NCBI GenBank assembly: GCA_037962975.1
Contig: CM075675.1
Coordinates: 29,328,501 to 29,392,500, forward strand
Source: Clitoria ternatea
Taxonomy: Eukaryota > Streptophyta > Magnoliopsida > Fabales > Fabaceae
Reading direction: 5' to 3'
Length of the DNA: 64,000 nucleotides
Position numbers and translations under genes: made by a program. Position 1 is the stretch's first letter. Each line of letters starts with the position of its first letter. Positions 10,863 to 23,203 of the stretch are shown piece after piece. Under the pieces are notes generated by a model. The model ran no database searches. It saw only the letters and a list, made by a program, of their open reading frames with translations, and was not told the origin of the DNA.

Positions 10863-11870
10863 ATGGATCGGAGTTGGATAACTGCATCACGCCTAAGTCT
10901 GGAGTACGAGGGGGGAGTTGAATCATTTATAGAATTCATAGCGAGGAATGCAGTGGGGGTGAATGGAAAGTATTTTTGCCCTTGTGTTAAATGCTTCAAC
11001 CTGCGTCGGGTAGACTTGGAAGAGGTGCGAGAACATCTACTGTGTGACGATTTTCTACGTAGTTATACGCGTTGGATATGGCATGGTGAAGATGTGGTGG
11101 TGCCAAGTAACAGCTCTCAGACTAAAAATCGAAGCTTGATGCATGACAACGATGTCGACATGGATGACCGACTCGAGGATATGATCCGTGATGTAGGGGT
11201 AGAAGGTTTTAAGAAAGCTCATGTATATACAACTCTGTGTGAGGACTCTGAGCAGCCTTTGTATCCAAACTGCCTCAATTTCACGAGGTTATCAGCAGTT
11301 TTGCGATTGTTTAATTTGAAGGCCATAAACGGGTGGACGGATAAAAGTTTCACTGACTTACTGAAGTTGTTGAAAGAAATGCTCCCAGCTGGAAACACCT
11401 TGCCGAAAAGTAACTATGAGGCCAAAAAGGTGTTGTGTCCTATGGGTTTGGAGTATGAGAAAATACATGCATGCCCAAATGATTGTGTATTATTCCAGGG
11501 TGAGTTACAAATGCTGCATCGATGTCCTAGATGTGGGGTGTCACGGTATAAGAAGAAAGAGGCGGATTCTGATGAGGTATGCACTAAAGGGTCTCCTGCA
11601 AAGGTGTTGTGGTATCTACCTAGAGTTCCAAGACTAAAGCGTCTGTTTGCCAATGCAGATGATGCAAAACTTATGAGATGGCATGCTGATAAGAGGGTTG
11701 TTGATGGACTACTTAGGCATCCGGCCGATGGGTCGCAATGGAAGAAAATGGATAGGATTTTTCCAAAATTTGCCAATGAACCAAGAAATGTTAGGCTTGC
11801 ACTAGCCACAGACGGCATGAACCCGTTTGGGAACCTGAACACAAGAGAGGCTGAGTCAGTGTCAGACTGA
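10863..11870 (+). pseudogene. TNP2-like CACTA transposase, N-terminal half only
   Basis: The frame of 335 codons opens MDRSWITASRLS, followed by FCPCVKCFN, the cysteine-rich transposase-associated domain at about residues 3-75. Residues 120-325 match the start of the TNP2 transposase domain: LYPNCLNFTRLSAVLRLFNL, CPNDCVLFQGE, HRCPRCGVSRYKKKE and the final LATDGMNPFGNL. In complete TNP2 proteins the frame continues for several hundred residues with the catalytic core. Here it switches after GNL to an unrelated tail and stops. The break near 11836-11850 coincides with the start of the next gene's open frame, so an internal deletion probably fused the two. TNP2 is the cleaving transposase of En/Spm elements; this fragment should be inactive. 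Confidence 0.85.
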
Positions 11871-14126
11871 CACTGGTATTGTGGATCCCCCTTCCCCACC
11901 TGCACGCCACGACAAATGGAAGCGGGCTAGGATCAAGAAGAGTGGGGAATACACTTCCTCACAGGCTCAGGAGGTTGCCTCACGGATAGTAAGTATTCCC
12001 CTTTATATCAGTGTCTGTTTTTCAGTTTACGTGAAGGAAGTGAATACTAACTTGTTTGGTTTCAGGATTCCTTGGTTGAGCAATCAACCCAAGGGTCTTT
12101 CGTAGCCCATGGACGGGAGGATATTTTGACTACCGCCATTGGCAGGCCAGAGCACCCAGGAAGAGTGTGTGCTATTGGTCGAGGTGTAGGTAAGTGCTAA
12201 CTAACTCTATGCCTTCATTTTGTTATCTGTTAAACAATTATGGGCTAATCATTCACATTTCACAGGCCTCCGCGCCTATTACGGTGCTCCCGACCCTGCC
12301 CCATCCCTTGAGCAAATGGTGGAGCAAAAGGTGGCTGTTGTGAAGGCTGAGTACCAGGAGGAGATATCTAGGCTCCACCAGGAGATGGCCCGATTCAGGG
12401 AGGAGATGAAGGTCTCACTCAGCCACCACCAGGAGACTACTGCACCAGCCAGCAACCCACAGGTTAGATTCTTTATTTAATTTCCTCAATTTTATTGTTT
12501 GTAATCACTTTATTTCATTGTTGAATAACTTATGCTTGATGTGTAAATATGTAGGTGCGGAAGGTTAGCACTAAGGGTTCGTGCGCTGCGGCTGACCCTG
12601 ACGATGACGGGGTCGAGCCACCAGATACCCGTCAATGTGACCTGTTCATTGACGGGTCGGAGGAGCCAGTTGCCACTGGTATGGTGTACAACTTAGGCCC
12701 TGTGGTTCACCATCAGACATTACCTGATGGTATGTCCAGGGTCTCGGTTGTGCTCGTCCTCGAGGAGGATGCTGCTGTGCCAGTGGTAACTCAGGAGGTG
12801 AAGACCGTCGGTCAGGCGGTGGGCCACTTTCTGATGTGGCCCAACAGACTTCTGGTGATTGCCCCTGGACAGGTAAAAACCCTAAACACTAACTAGCTTT
12901 ATTTCCTTGTCAATTATGGTACAAAATGTGATGATTGTCAATTGTTCAACAGGAACAGACATTGAAGAAGCCAGACCCGGCCAAGGATCCCATCCGGATG
13001 CTATGGCGCATCGGGTATGAGCAAGCAGACGACACTGTTCAGGTCCCATGGCAGCCACTAGTGTTCGGCCGTCCCAGTGATTTTCCAGTTTACGTTACAA
13101 ATTCTGACATTTGTGACATTATTATGGGGACGTCGATGCTGAACGGCTCCATCTTTCAGTTGTGGGAGCTGTAAGTATATCCTTGTTTTGTCCAATTTTT
13201 TCATTATACAAGTTATTTGTCACTAACCATGTCTTAACTTGTTTAGGTTTCTGGAAAAACTCTGTGTGTACTTGGGTTTCCAAGGAACTTACGGTTTCTT
13301 AGAGCCCTCTCTCATACAGAGGCAAGGAAACACCTCGCAGAACACCCAGACATACATCCAGAATTGGATGTTTGAGTCTGGGAAGTCTATATACATGGGC
13401 CCCTATCATAAAGGGTAATATTCTATTCCATAATTATTGTCATGATATTTTGCATTTTGAAGTCTCACTTATCACTCGTAACTGCAGGGCTCACTGGACG
13501 CTTCTGGTGATCTGTCCGAAGGACTATCTTGCTCTGTACTTTGATAGTTTGCATCGGACAGCTCCACAAGACCTGAAAGATATAGTAGACCGGTAAGTTC
13601 ATCCCTAAAAAATAACCACAAATTCGATTACATCATTTTTAGAACTATACAATTCTAACTTATCTTGTGTTTTGTTTGACGCAGGGCGGTGGTTGGATAC
13701 AATCTACTGATTGGAAACAAGCCCAAAGGAAAAACAGTTGTATGGGTGTACCCAAAAGTAAGTCAATCGTATTCATTCAAATCTTCAGTACATATTTTTT
13801 AAGTTCCGAATTCACTTATTCTATACTATATGTCCATTGTAGTCTTACAGGCATAAGGGTACCTTTGAGTGTGGCTATTTCGTCATGCACACTATGTTGA
13901 CCATTGTCCAACATCATTTAGTAGATGGATGGACAGAGGTAAGTCTCATCATTTGGACTACTTTTCTCCAATTTCATCAATTTCATGTAATAAATAAAGC
14001 TTTTGTTCTAATTGTTTTGTGCATTGTTTGCAGTACTTTAATGACCGGTCATTTTTCCCAAAGGAACTTGTAGATGATGTTAGAAGGCAATGGGCCTCAC
14101 ACTTCATTGAACTTAGGCAAAGCTAG
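11839..14126 (+). CDS. CACTA second gene: En/Spm-type protein with C-terminal Ulp1-like protease, ten exons
   Basis: Ten exons with consensus splice sites read through in one phase: up to 11988, 12066-12189, 12266-12462, 12555-12872, 12953-13170, 13247-13414, 13488-13592, 13685-13757, 13843-13938 and 14034-14126. From 11881 they total exactly 500 codons including the stop. Early exons carry GSFVAHGRED and GRPEHPGR, seen in plant Ptta/En/Spm proteins, then a coiled-coil (EEISRLHQEMARFREEMK). The late exons form a C48 (Ulp1/SENP) fold: histidine in AHWTLLVI, aspartate in YFDSL, cysteine in FECGYFVMH. Such domains process SUMO or ubiquitin-like modifiers; the role in transposition is unknown. 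No ATG lies in frame before the third exon, so the start was probably lost when TNP2 was deleted. Without a start the gene may be silent although its frame is intact. Confidence 0.8.
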
Positions 14127-14389
14127 ATATAGGATCTTTATTCTTTTATATATGTATCTAGTAGGATTTAGGGTTTACTTTTATTAGATTACATTCAACT
14201 TAATTGTATATACTTTCATTTTTTAGGTTGTTATGAATTGATATAGAAAATAAATTGTTATATATATACATACCATTCTTTTGACATAGTGTTGCTGTGG
14301 CATACTGTATACTGTACTGGTTTGTCTGAATGCAGGGTTGGGAAACGATAAAACATAATCCATATTAAAAAAAAAAAACCTCATTATTT

Positions 14390-14931
14390 ATTCATGGTTA
14401 TGGCAACAACCGTGAATATAGACTATATTTATCCACGGTTACTACCATAACCGTGGATATAGATACATTTTATCCACGGTTGTCCATCACAACCGTGAAT
14501 ATAAGTATGGATTGGTTTCAGTTACATCCACTTATATTCACGGTTATGATGGACAACCGTGGATATAGATACATTTTATCTACGGTTGTCCATAATAACC
14601 GTGAATATAAGTAGTTTGTAACTGAAACCAATCCATACTTATATTCACGGTTGTGATGGACAACCGTGGATAAAATGTATCTATATCCACGGTTGTCCAT
14701 CATAACCGTGAATATAAGTGGATGTAACTGACACCTTTCAGTTCTTATATTCACGGTTATGCTCGATAACCGTGAATATAAATAGTAAGTTATATTCACA
14801 GTTGTTCTTAACCGTGGTTAGATGTGATTTATTACCATGGTTGTTAACCGTGGTTAAAGACCATCATCTACTACCACGGCTGCAACAACCACCGTTCTTT
14901 AACCGTGAATAAAGGCCTTTTTTAACCGTGA
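14390..14931. repeat. right subterminal repeat array of the CACTA element
   Basis: More than twenty copies of the CCACGGTTG/CAACCGTG motif occur in both orientations. Long arms are visible: about 14455-14522 complements 14617-14684, and 14523-14577 complements about 14664-14718. The region can therefore adopt alternative cruciform or hairpin forms. The same core motif is present at the left end. Confidence 0.85.
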
Positions 14932-14955
14932 TTATATCCATTTTTTCCACTAGTG
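14932..14955 (-). repeat. right CACTA terminal inverted repeat
   Basis: Ends ATTTTTTCCACTAGTG, the exact complement of the left end. It is followed by ATA, the right copy of the target duplication. Confidence 0.95.
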
Positions 14956-15240
14956 ATACTCCACTTTCTAAGCCTTAGTGCACTACAAACTAGCAAATAT
15001 TCTCTCTAGATCCTGAATCCATGCATAGACTAGTTTGAGATTAAAACCGCCATGAAGTTCATTTGGCTTTCGCGTCAAAAAATGATCTAAGCGTGGCCAT
15101 CATGCCTTTGAGGTTGACCTTGCCTTTCTAAGACCTCATCGAATCGTTGGAATGCCACAACCATAACTTCCATGCCCTGGCGTCCGACCATCACTTATCA
15201 TGAAATCACACCACACTTTAATACATTTCCAACATATAAG
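14956..15240 (-). pseudogene. gypsy gag, N-terminal part on the far side of the CACTA
   Basis: Removing the CACTA and one ATA joins this segment to 8519, restoring the collinear order expected for gag. No continuous frame remains. It lies between the primer-binding-like site and the interrupted gag, so position more than sequence supports the call. Confidence 0.5.
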
Positions 15241-15424
15241 GATATATAACAGTTTATTGCATTGCTTAATGAACATTTAATATTTAACAATTTATCAAAT
15301 TGTGCAACTAGAATTTACTAATTTAACCAAACATTACATCAATAACAACGACACTATATAATATTACACACATTAACCACCCACATACAGTTAGCACAAC
15401 CTTGACCTTGGACTTTTGAAAATC

Positions 15425-15436
15425 AGCTTTGATACT
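15425..15436 (-). other. primer-binding site of the gypsy element, tRNA-iMet type, degraded
   Basis: On the minus strand the sequence reads AGTATCAAAGCT, close to TGGTATCAGAGC, the complement of the initiator tRNA-Met 3' end used by many plant retrotransposons. It lies a few bases inside the LTR edge at 15445. Confidence 0.55.
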
Positions 15437-15444
15437 ATTAAATT

Positions 15445-15700
15445 TGTGACTTCTAAATCCAAATAATAAATTTGTCAAACAAAATCTCTAAATTTTTAGA
15501 ACTCATTTTTCCCTTTTCTTGTTCTTGTATACAATGTTAGTATTTTACATATACTTGAGCTACGAAACTCTAACGAAGGTGTACCAATTGGATTCACCTC
15601 AATCGGAGTCTCGTAACTCAAGTTATGCGTGAAAAAATGGAATCCGCCTTTCTTAAAATTTCTTATATGACAAACCTACATAATACTACACTAGATTTTA
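15445..15700 (-). repeat. 5' LTR of the gypsy element (outer limit approximate)
   Basis: Starts TGTGAC on the plus strand directly next to the primer site. It shares ordered blocks with the 3' LTR at 5299 (TAGTATTTT, ACTTGAGCTAC). The outer edge and target duplication could not be fixed because of divergence. Confidence 0.5.
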
Positions 15701-17109
15701 GAAAAAAATTATATTCTTGTTAATAATTTAAATTTTCTATTGAAAAACAAACAGATGTAAATACGTATACTTTTAGAGTTTATGTCTCTTTGATTTTTGT
15801 TTCTTTGTTTTCATTTCTTTTTTCATTTCTTGTTTTCTTATTTTGCCGTTTTGGCTACCAAACAACTACATTAATAGAAAAACTCTAGTATTTTTTTTAT
15901 GGCATCAGGGAAATTTAAAAAAAACCATAAATTAGAGTTTTGTATAAAAGCCACTTTTTTCTCTCGAAAATGTACGAAGAGCATATATATATTTTTTTCA
16001 CTATCACCCATGTGATACATCATCATTGACCAACGTCGCAAATAATCGTACTGCACAAATGTTTCACGTGTTTCAAAAACAAAACACAATCAAATTTTAT
16101 ATTTAAATGGATATGACTAAATAATATAAGACTTTTCTTTTCAGAAGCCAAAATAATTTATTAAAAGAACGTGTACAAATAAAATTAATATAAACTTTAT
16201 AAAGATTTATATAAAGAGAAATAACTACAAATTATTGGATACTGAAGATATCATAAAAGTTAATGTCAGAGAACTTATTTGTATTAAATTCATTAATTCA
16301 TAAATTGTATTAATTTATTTTATCATATATTTTTCGTCGTATTTTATGAAATATATATATGCATAAACATATTTAACATTATACGAGTATGAAAACATTT
16401 AATAATACAATATATATTTAGTCCTTGTCTTAATATAATTTTCGTTTTCAAAATTTTGGTTTGTTTCTGGCATTAAGTTGTTATTTTTTTTTTGAAAAGA
16501 GTATTCCTGTTATTATTTGGTGATAATAGTATGGTATACATCTAATTATTAATTATGTTATATCACATATATTGAAATAATTGTTGATATGGCATAACTA
16601 TAGTTCACCAAAAATAATGGCATAACTATATATAATACTACAAAATGATGATAGAAACTATTTTAAAAATTAAATAATCAAGTAAAAAATAAAGGAATTG
16701 AATTGAACTAAATAATTAATACTTTTTGAAAACAAGAAAAAACAGATTAAGCATTTTTATTTTTTTACGTAGACTTTTTCCAACCGAAAGCATTTGAAGA
16801 TATAATGAAAATTAATTTTTTCAGTAGATATTTCATTATACACAAACTTTATCGTATTTACTATTCAAAGAAAATTATATATATAAACGGGTCAAGAAAA
16901 TACATTGGTGGGGTGATACACTCGAGACAGAATTAATGCAGAAATAAAGATTCGCATTATTTATAAGTATAATGTTAATTGATTTCTATGTCGGTTTTCC
17001 TATTACTTTCAGTACTTTGTTGAACTTATGTCTAGAATCAAAGTCACTTTTACTTTTACTTTACAAGTCCCTATAATACTAGAAACGAAGACCATAAATA
17101 ATAAACTTC
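15701..17109. other. AT-rich intergenic sequence, no gene seen
   Basis: Low-complexity AT-rich DNA with short runs such as TTTTATTTTTATTTTAATTTT near 17275. No element ends, conserved frames or RNA genes recognised. Confidence 0.55.
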
Positions 17110-18483
17110 GGCTGTTAATTGAATTGGATTAGTTTTGAGATAAAAAAAATTTATTTGATTTGATTATAGAATTATATTTTTTGATATTATTTATAAGATA
17201 ATTTGGATGAAAATACATATATTAAAAAATATATAATTAATATATTAATTTTAATAAAAAGATATTATATTATTTTTATTTTTATTTTTATTTTAATTTT
17301 AATTTTAATTAAATTTTAATTAAGTTTTATAAATATGAAGAAAATAATGAATTGAGATAAATTAATTGGGATTGAAATAGGGCAAGATAATTGAAGAATA
17401 ATCTAGTTAAGTTTAAAGTAACTTAAGGTTACTAGATTAGTTTCAGAAATTGATCGAATAAGTAAAATTACCAAACTACCTCTAGTTCTAAAACTTATAT
17501 CATCTTCTATATCAAACATAAATAAAAGAAAAGAAAAGGGTGAAGCTCTCCTTTTTCTCCTCGTTAGCCGTAACCTTGCTCCACCATCTCCATTTCATCA
17601 ATTCCTTCTCAATCAAGGCTAAAGCAAAGTTCCTTCAAATATTCCTCCCTCCGACACATGCATGGTGCCATGGAAGAGTAACTTTTCCTTCCAATTGCTT
17701 CAATTCCACCATTGTTAAGGTATGGCATTCAAGGAACCCATTTGGACAATTGATTTCGATTCTCAAATTCACCTAAATTCCCTTAATTTCTTGGTCATAG
17801 GACCGATTCTAGACACCCTAATGGTGTTAGAGGTTTGAACCATTTTACATAACCCTCATTGGCAAGCGATCGATAAGTCAAAATTATCAAACCTTCTTCC
17901 TCTTATTAAATTGATAGAGTTAAGAACGTTTTGGGTTTTCGAGTAGTTGATATTAAGTTGAATTGAATAAATCTAGGGTATGGTTAATTAATTGGCAAGT
18001 GTCAGCGTGTTTTGTGTTGTAGGTCGGATTCTGGAACGAGATCAGAAAGTGAAAATAGATTGGAATTTTTAATTCTAGGTGGGTGGGGAGTATTATTTTT
18101 TAAATAAATGAACTATGAATGGATGAAGGTATTATTTATATAACTTGTAAATAAAATATGAAATGTTGATAATTAACGTTGTTAATGATAGTGATGATAT
18201 GAATTGATGAGAATTATTAATAATTATGTAGGGGTGAATTATGTGGTGAATTGCTAATAATTATGATGATTGAGATAATGAAGATTGAATTGATATTATT
18301 GATGTTAACTTGATAAACGATGTTGTTAATGCAATATGAATGATGGCTTGAGTAATATAAATGATACGGAATTGATGTTGTTGATAATTGAATGATATGT
18401 GTTGATGAGAATGAATAATTTACATGATGTTGAAGATTAATGATTGAAACATTCTTATGTTTATAATAATAATAATAATAATC
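17110..18483 (+). mobile_element. 5' part of a family-A gypsy LTR, truncated
   Basis: It follows the layout of the complete LTRs at 26780 and 54612: a segment like TTACCAAACTACCTCTAG, a C-rich leader, then TCTAGGTGGGTGGGGAGTATT (TCTAGGTAGAGGGAGCATTA at 27573). It breaks off at a short AAT run near 18465-18480, where an inverted family-A segment begins. No coding frame. The left edge is uncertain. Confidence 0.5.
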
Positions 18484-19187
18484 CAAAGGAAATTTTTTCC
18501 GATTCGCGAGCCATATTTGGCGACTCGGATCTACCTAACCCAGGGTTAAACATGGTATGTTTTATAAAAATCTAATTTACTCAGGCGCCCAAACTGCTCA
18601 AACTTTATCCCAATGAGACCAAATTTTACAGACAGTAACTATACCTTATTTATGACTTGTTGGTCTTGTCCGCAACTCAAAATTCCAAAAAATGAACAAC
18701 TTATGCACGAAAATGTGTTTCTACCCGTTTAGGCCAAAACCAAGTCATACAACCTATCAAACCTCACTGGAAATGAGCCATTTCAATTGTAACTAATGTC
18801 AAATATGAAATGCAACCTATTAGACTTTTCCGGGCGTCCTGGAACCACACCAAACTCCAATTGACCTATTCAATTCCTTATTATGCATAAATCCAACATA
18901 ACCTTTTTGTCTGTCAATAACTAATGGGCATCACCACATCATTATCCATCATACCATTTCATTCATCATCAAATGATCAAACATATACATCAATTCAACA
19001 ATATAACCCACCCATGGTTTCAGTCGTCAAAGTATGCAATGCAATATCAGGTCCATGGATCCGTCCATGGTATCCACTTCATAATAATCATCACTATTAA
19101 AATCAATCTCGTTTACATAATCGTCAATTCAAGTATCAAATCTATATAGACTTCCAGTGAAGTCGCCAGATACCTAAAATCCATTAC

Positions 19188-19226
<39 letters not shown>

Positions 19227-20611
19227 ATACCAAAACAAGCTATACATAAAATGAGTCGGCCAAGGCTATGCCACCAACAACTATACAATGTATATACGTA
19301 TATATACACACAAAGTCTCCAACACATGCTTGGTGACTCCACACCAATCACCATCACGATCCAACTCATAGAAAAGGTAACCACATAATCGGGATGAGCA
19401 TATTATATGTTAAATGACAACTATTGAATCAGACCAACCTATCTAATTCTATATCACATATCACATGTCATAATTCAACTCATATCATACTATCATTCGA
19501 TATACACACAAACCATTAGGCATTCTCAATATCAATTGTGTCACATAAGCTATCCAAAGCTTTAACATAATCAAATACTATATGTCAATGTATATGCATG
19601 CGGATCCGACTCAACAATGAGATTTCAACTACAAATTTCATACCGACCTCACTTCTTTGGTCCTTCCCGTGTGATACCGGTTACCTCGTTTCATCTCGAG
19701 ACTTAACTCTAGCTCCATCGGTAATCACGGGTTCTTGCAGAACCTATCTCAAGAATCTATAAGATTGAAATCACCATTACAGGGTTCCTGACCTTCCATG
19801 GGTCACCCTTTTTCCATCTATGCCATATTATGTAAATTCAAGCATCCTTTTATCATTTCAATTCCTCAATTAAGCTATCCAAAGCTTAACTAGTGTAATC
19901 CAATGCATCAAACAATACAATTTCTATATTTCATTGCAACCTCATGCAATTATCAACATACCACAATGGATGGAATTCATTTTCATAAATAATTAATCAA
20001 TCTTCAAAACATCATAATAAAAGGGTATATTGCCAAACAATTCAATAATTATATAATTCAAATCATCGTAAATAATAACAATTCATCATAAATTCCATAA
20101 TCCACAAATCATAAACATGCAAGTATACCCCTACCCGTCTAAAAACCATACATTTAAAATATAATTGCTCCCCTACCTGGAATTGACGATTCCAGAAACA
20201 CAAGAAGCTTTCCAACACCCTCCAATCACCAACGGGTAACTCAAAAATTCCTAAAAATCATAAAAACTAATTTTAATAATTTATACGTCATTACAATTGC
20301 GTTCAGAGTCTACAATCATCAATTTATATGGTATTCAGTGAATTATAACTTACCGAAATACGCCGACAACCTCTGATACACTTTTCCAACAACACACCAA
20401 CTCTGAAGCACTTCCGAATGCTTTTCGATTACAATGTCTAAAATAAAAAAATTTCCTTAAATATCAATAATTATTTTTTAGTAACCATACGCTATTAAAA
20501 TCACATTCTGAAGCTAAAATAACCCCTCCATCATTATTTCATTAATTAACGACTTACCAACTTAAGTCGTCGATCACTGAAGCCAAAGTTTGGAATACCT
20601 CAAAGTTGCCA
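18484..20611 (-). mobile_element. family-A gypsy LTR fragment, inverted
   Basis: The complement of 18690-18800 matches 28940-29040 closely, including TTTGGCCTAAACGGGTAGAA. That of 19620-19810 matches the CTGTGATTACCGTTGGAGCT segment of 27980, and the complement of about 20560 matches GACGACTTATGTTGGTAAG at 27372. The order is collinear over 2 kb. The palindrome array present in two other family-A LTRs is absent from the corresponding place. Confidence 0.7.
19191..19224. repeat. (AT)17 microsatellite
   Basis: Uninterrupted AT dinucleotide repeat inside an inverted LTR fragment. Confidence 0.95.
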
Positions 20612-23111
20612 TGTTGATTGGGTGATATTAATAATGAAAAGTGAGAATGATTATGGGAAATGGATATGCATATAGGAGCTCTTTGATGATTATGAGTCTA
20701 GAATGCATGATAATGAGTATAAACACCTAAACCATAATGGTTATGGTGGGTTTAATAGAATAAAAGTGATTTAGAGTGTAAATGGCATGAATACCATGAG
20801 GATAACCAAAAGTATTTAAATCTTAGTGGTTGAGATAGAAAATAATTATATGTGGTATGTTGTGTAATGTAGGAAACGGCCCCATCGGTGAAACAGGACC
20901 TTCGAACCGTGTTGACTACTACTTCTCTTGAGGTAGGAGGGGGTAACATTTCTAAATGCATAATTTTATCCATTATTGATGCGTATGTATGGATGTGTTT
21001 CCATAATATGACTTGGATGAATATCTTGATGTATATGTGATTGAAATGCATTTGTAGTAAATTGTGTATGTGGTAAATGTTTAGGATGATGATGTTTAAA
21101 GTATGACTTGTGATTATATGCCTTGATGCTATAATTATGATTGGGAAGAATATAATGTATGAATATCCATGATATATATAGGGAAGAAATTGATGAACCA
21201 TGATTGCCACTAACAATTAATATAAATGAAATCCTATGAGGTATGATGATTGAGGTTGATAAGGGTGTTGAAATCCACTAAGTAATGGTAGTGGGTTATT
21301 AGATGTGGAGTGGTATTTAGGATGCATAGTGTGAGAAATGTATTGATTGTCATTTGCATCCATGGCATATCATAACTGTCTATGTGGAATGTTAGGGGTT
21401 CCAATAAGCGAGCCCAATGTGAGGGCAACCCAGTGCATGGGTAATCTATGTTGTTCCTCAATGATTCGTTAAAATCATGAAGTTGTCCGTAGTTTGGTGG
21501 CGAGGCACCCTGCGTGGCAGGCCCAGTGGGTGGGCGGCTCTGTGATGAGCGAGTATCCTCGTGGTTTCTATTGGGAAATGACTCTCTCGATGTGTGTTTA
21601 GGAGGGGCCTATAGTACTTATGGCAATTGTAGCCACATTATTGAATCCGCATGTAATGGGGTGACTAATGCTACAAGGGGGTGATAACGGTTTGATACCA
21701 ATAAAAGTTTATGATTATGCATGCAAAAGTTAAGATATATGTGTACATATTTACTACTGCAGTAGAGGCATAGTAGCACACCTATGCTTAACCCATATAT
21801 TGTATGATATTGTATTCCTACAGTCATATCTACATTCAACATTGATTCATTTGAGCATATGCATTAGTCATAAGAGCATTTGTATATAACCGGTGATATG
21901 CCGAGTATGGTAGCTGTAACACCCTCGGTTAAATAAGACAGACCCTTCTATAGGATCATCTTATTTAACTAAGAGGTTAAAAGTTTTTAGAAAAAGTGAA
22001 TTTTTTTTCTGCAAGTAAAATAATGGCAGATTAGTGGAAGCAAATAGTAGGTAATTCACATAGTCATTCACAAACTATAAGCAATTGTACTCTTAACAGA
22101 ATGGGGCACATAGGCACCCTTAAATGCATACAGTCATCCATTATCTTATTATTTATTTATATATATTCAACTACATATATCCTACTTTTATTGAGTGCTC
22201 CCAGTTGGTCCAATGTATTGTTGTTCTTCGTACTCCGGTTCTTGGTTTCCTAGCTCCTCTATTATTATTAAACAGAAAGGGTGAGTATATACCCCAGACC
22301 CTGAAGGTTCCCGGTACGGGCATATCCAGTCAACAGATAATATAACATAAATAATACAGTTAACATATTTACAACTATAATAATCAATATTGTTGCTATG
22401 GAATGCATGAGTTAGGTTTATTATAATTTATCTTAAGTTTAAGTCTCATGATGTATGTGGGCCCAATAAACCAATCCACCATCACCATTATCTTATTCTT
22501 TAGAAGTTGTCCTGCTCAAGCTGCCCCTGGGCACAACGTTTCCACACTAAAGCGATCGGAGCCCACCAAGTCCCCCAATCATTATTTAATCATCATAAAG
22601 TATGAATGAACTCACAGGTTCTAATCATTATATTATCCTGGGACTTGGCTCTACACGATCATAGTTACATTCCGTCATTTAGTCAAAGTACACCAGACTT
22701 GCATTATCTGACCCGGCTTCAGGCGCGACTCTGATGCCATTGGGTTTCTGTCCCGGTTGTACTCCCAAGATTCTCCTCAGAGATTGAACGTGAATGTCCT
22801 CCAACGTACCCGGTGTATGCTCTAGTTTTAATCCTTCAAAAATATCTTCATGATGCAAAATGCATTATTTAAGTTTTATCATTACTTTGATCCCTGGGTA
22901 TCTATGTGTTTCCAGTATCGTAATATTTGTTCTCATGTTCTTAGGTCCCACCTATTTTAGAGACGTTGTAGGTTATTTTATTTATTTTATTTATTCTTAT
23001 TCTAGAAAATATATCGGTTATATCTTGGCTAAAATAATGCTTCGTTTAAAGAGTAAGTAGTATGTTCCTTATTTCATTATTCATAACTAAAACAATAATA
23101 ATATTAGTAAC

Positions 23112-23152
<41 letters not shown>
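23112..23152. repeat. (AAT)n microsatellite
   Basis: About 13 uninterrupted AAT units within the solo LTR. Confidence 0.95.
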
Positions 23153-23203
23153 GGCATCGTTTGTTATAATATAAAAAAATAAAATAAAAGGAAAATTAAG
23201 TGT

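Larger units (their letters stand above)
8520..14955 (+). mobile_element. complete CACTA (En/Spm-like) DNA transposon, 6,436 bp
   Basis: The ends are CACTAGTGGAAAAAATGG and its exact complement, a perfect 24-bp terminal inverted repeat. The flanking 3-bp duplication is ATA (8517-8519 and 14956-14958). Both ends carry arrays of short CCACGGTTG/CAACCGTG motifs, as expected for binding sites of the element's own protein. Inside are a 5' half of a TNP2 transposase (10863-11870) and a ten-exon gene with a Ulp1-like domain (11839-14126). The TNP2 catalytic part is missing, so the copy cannot supply that protein, but its ends look mobilisable. It interrupts the gag of an older gypsy element. Confidence 0.95.
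5299..15700 (-). mobile_element. decayed Ty3/gypsy retrotransposon interrupted by a CACTA element
   Basis: Read on the minus strand the order is 5' LTR (from about 15700 to 15445), a tRNA-Met-like primer site (15436-15425), gag (15240-14956 and 8519-7835), protease region (about 7700-7130), reverse transcriptase and RNase H (6887-5825), and 3' LTR (about 5690-5299). The CACTA element at 8520-14955 splits gag and adds 6.4 kb. No integrase is seen between RNase H and the 3' LTR, so that part appears deleted. Every domain carries frameshifts or stops. The two LTRs are clearly diverged, which indicates an old insertion. Confidence 0.75.

Noticed and set aside
11414..11905. 163-codon minus-strand frame within TNP2
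   Set aside because: Shadow of the TNP2 frame; the plus strand carries all recognised transposase motifs.
20752..21842. Several 74-154-codon minus-strand frames in the LTR fragment
   Set aside because: Rich in His, Ile, Thr and Tyr as expected from AT-rich antisense sequence; the region is LTR by comparison with other copies.
18484..21914. LTR pieces at 17110-18483 and 20612-21914 as two halves of one LTR split by the inverted copy
   Set aside because: Both pieces contain the GTAGG-GGG-AGTATT block, so they overlap in LTR coordinates and must be different copies.
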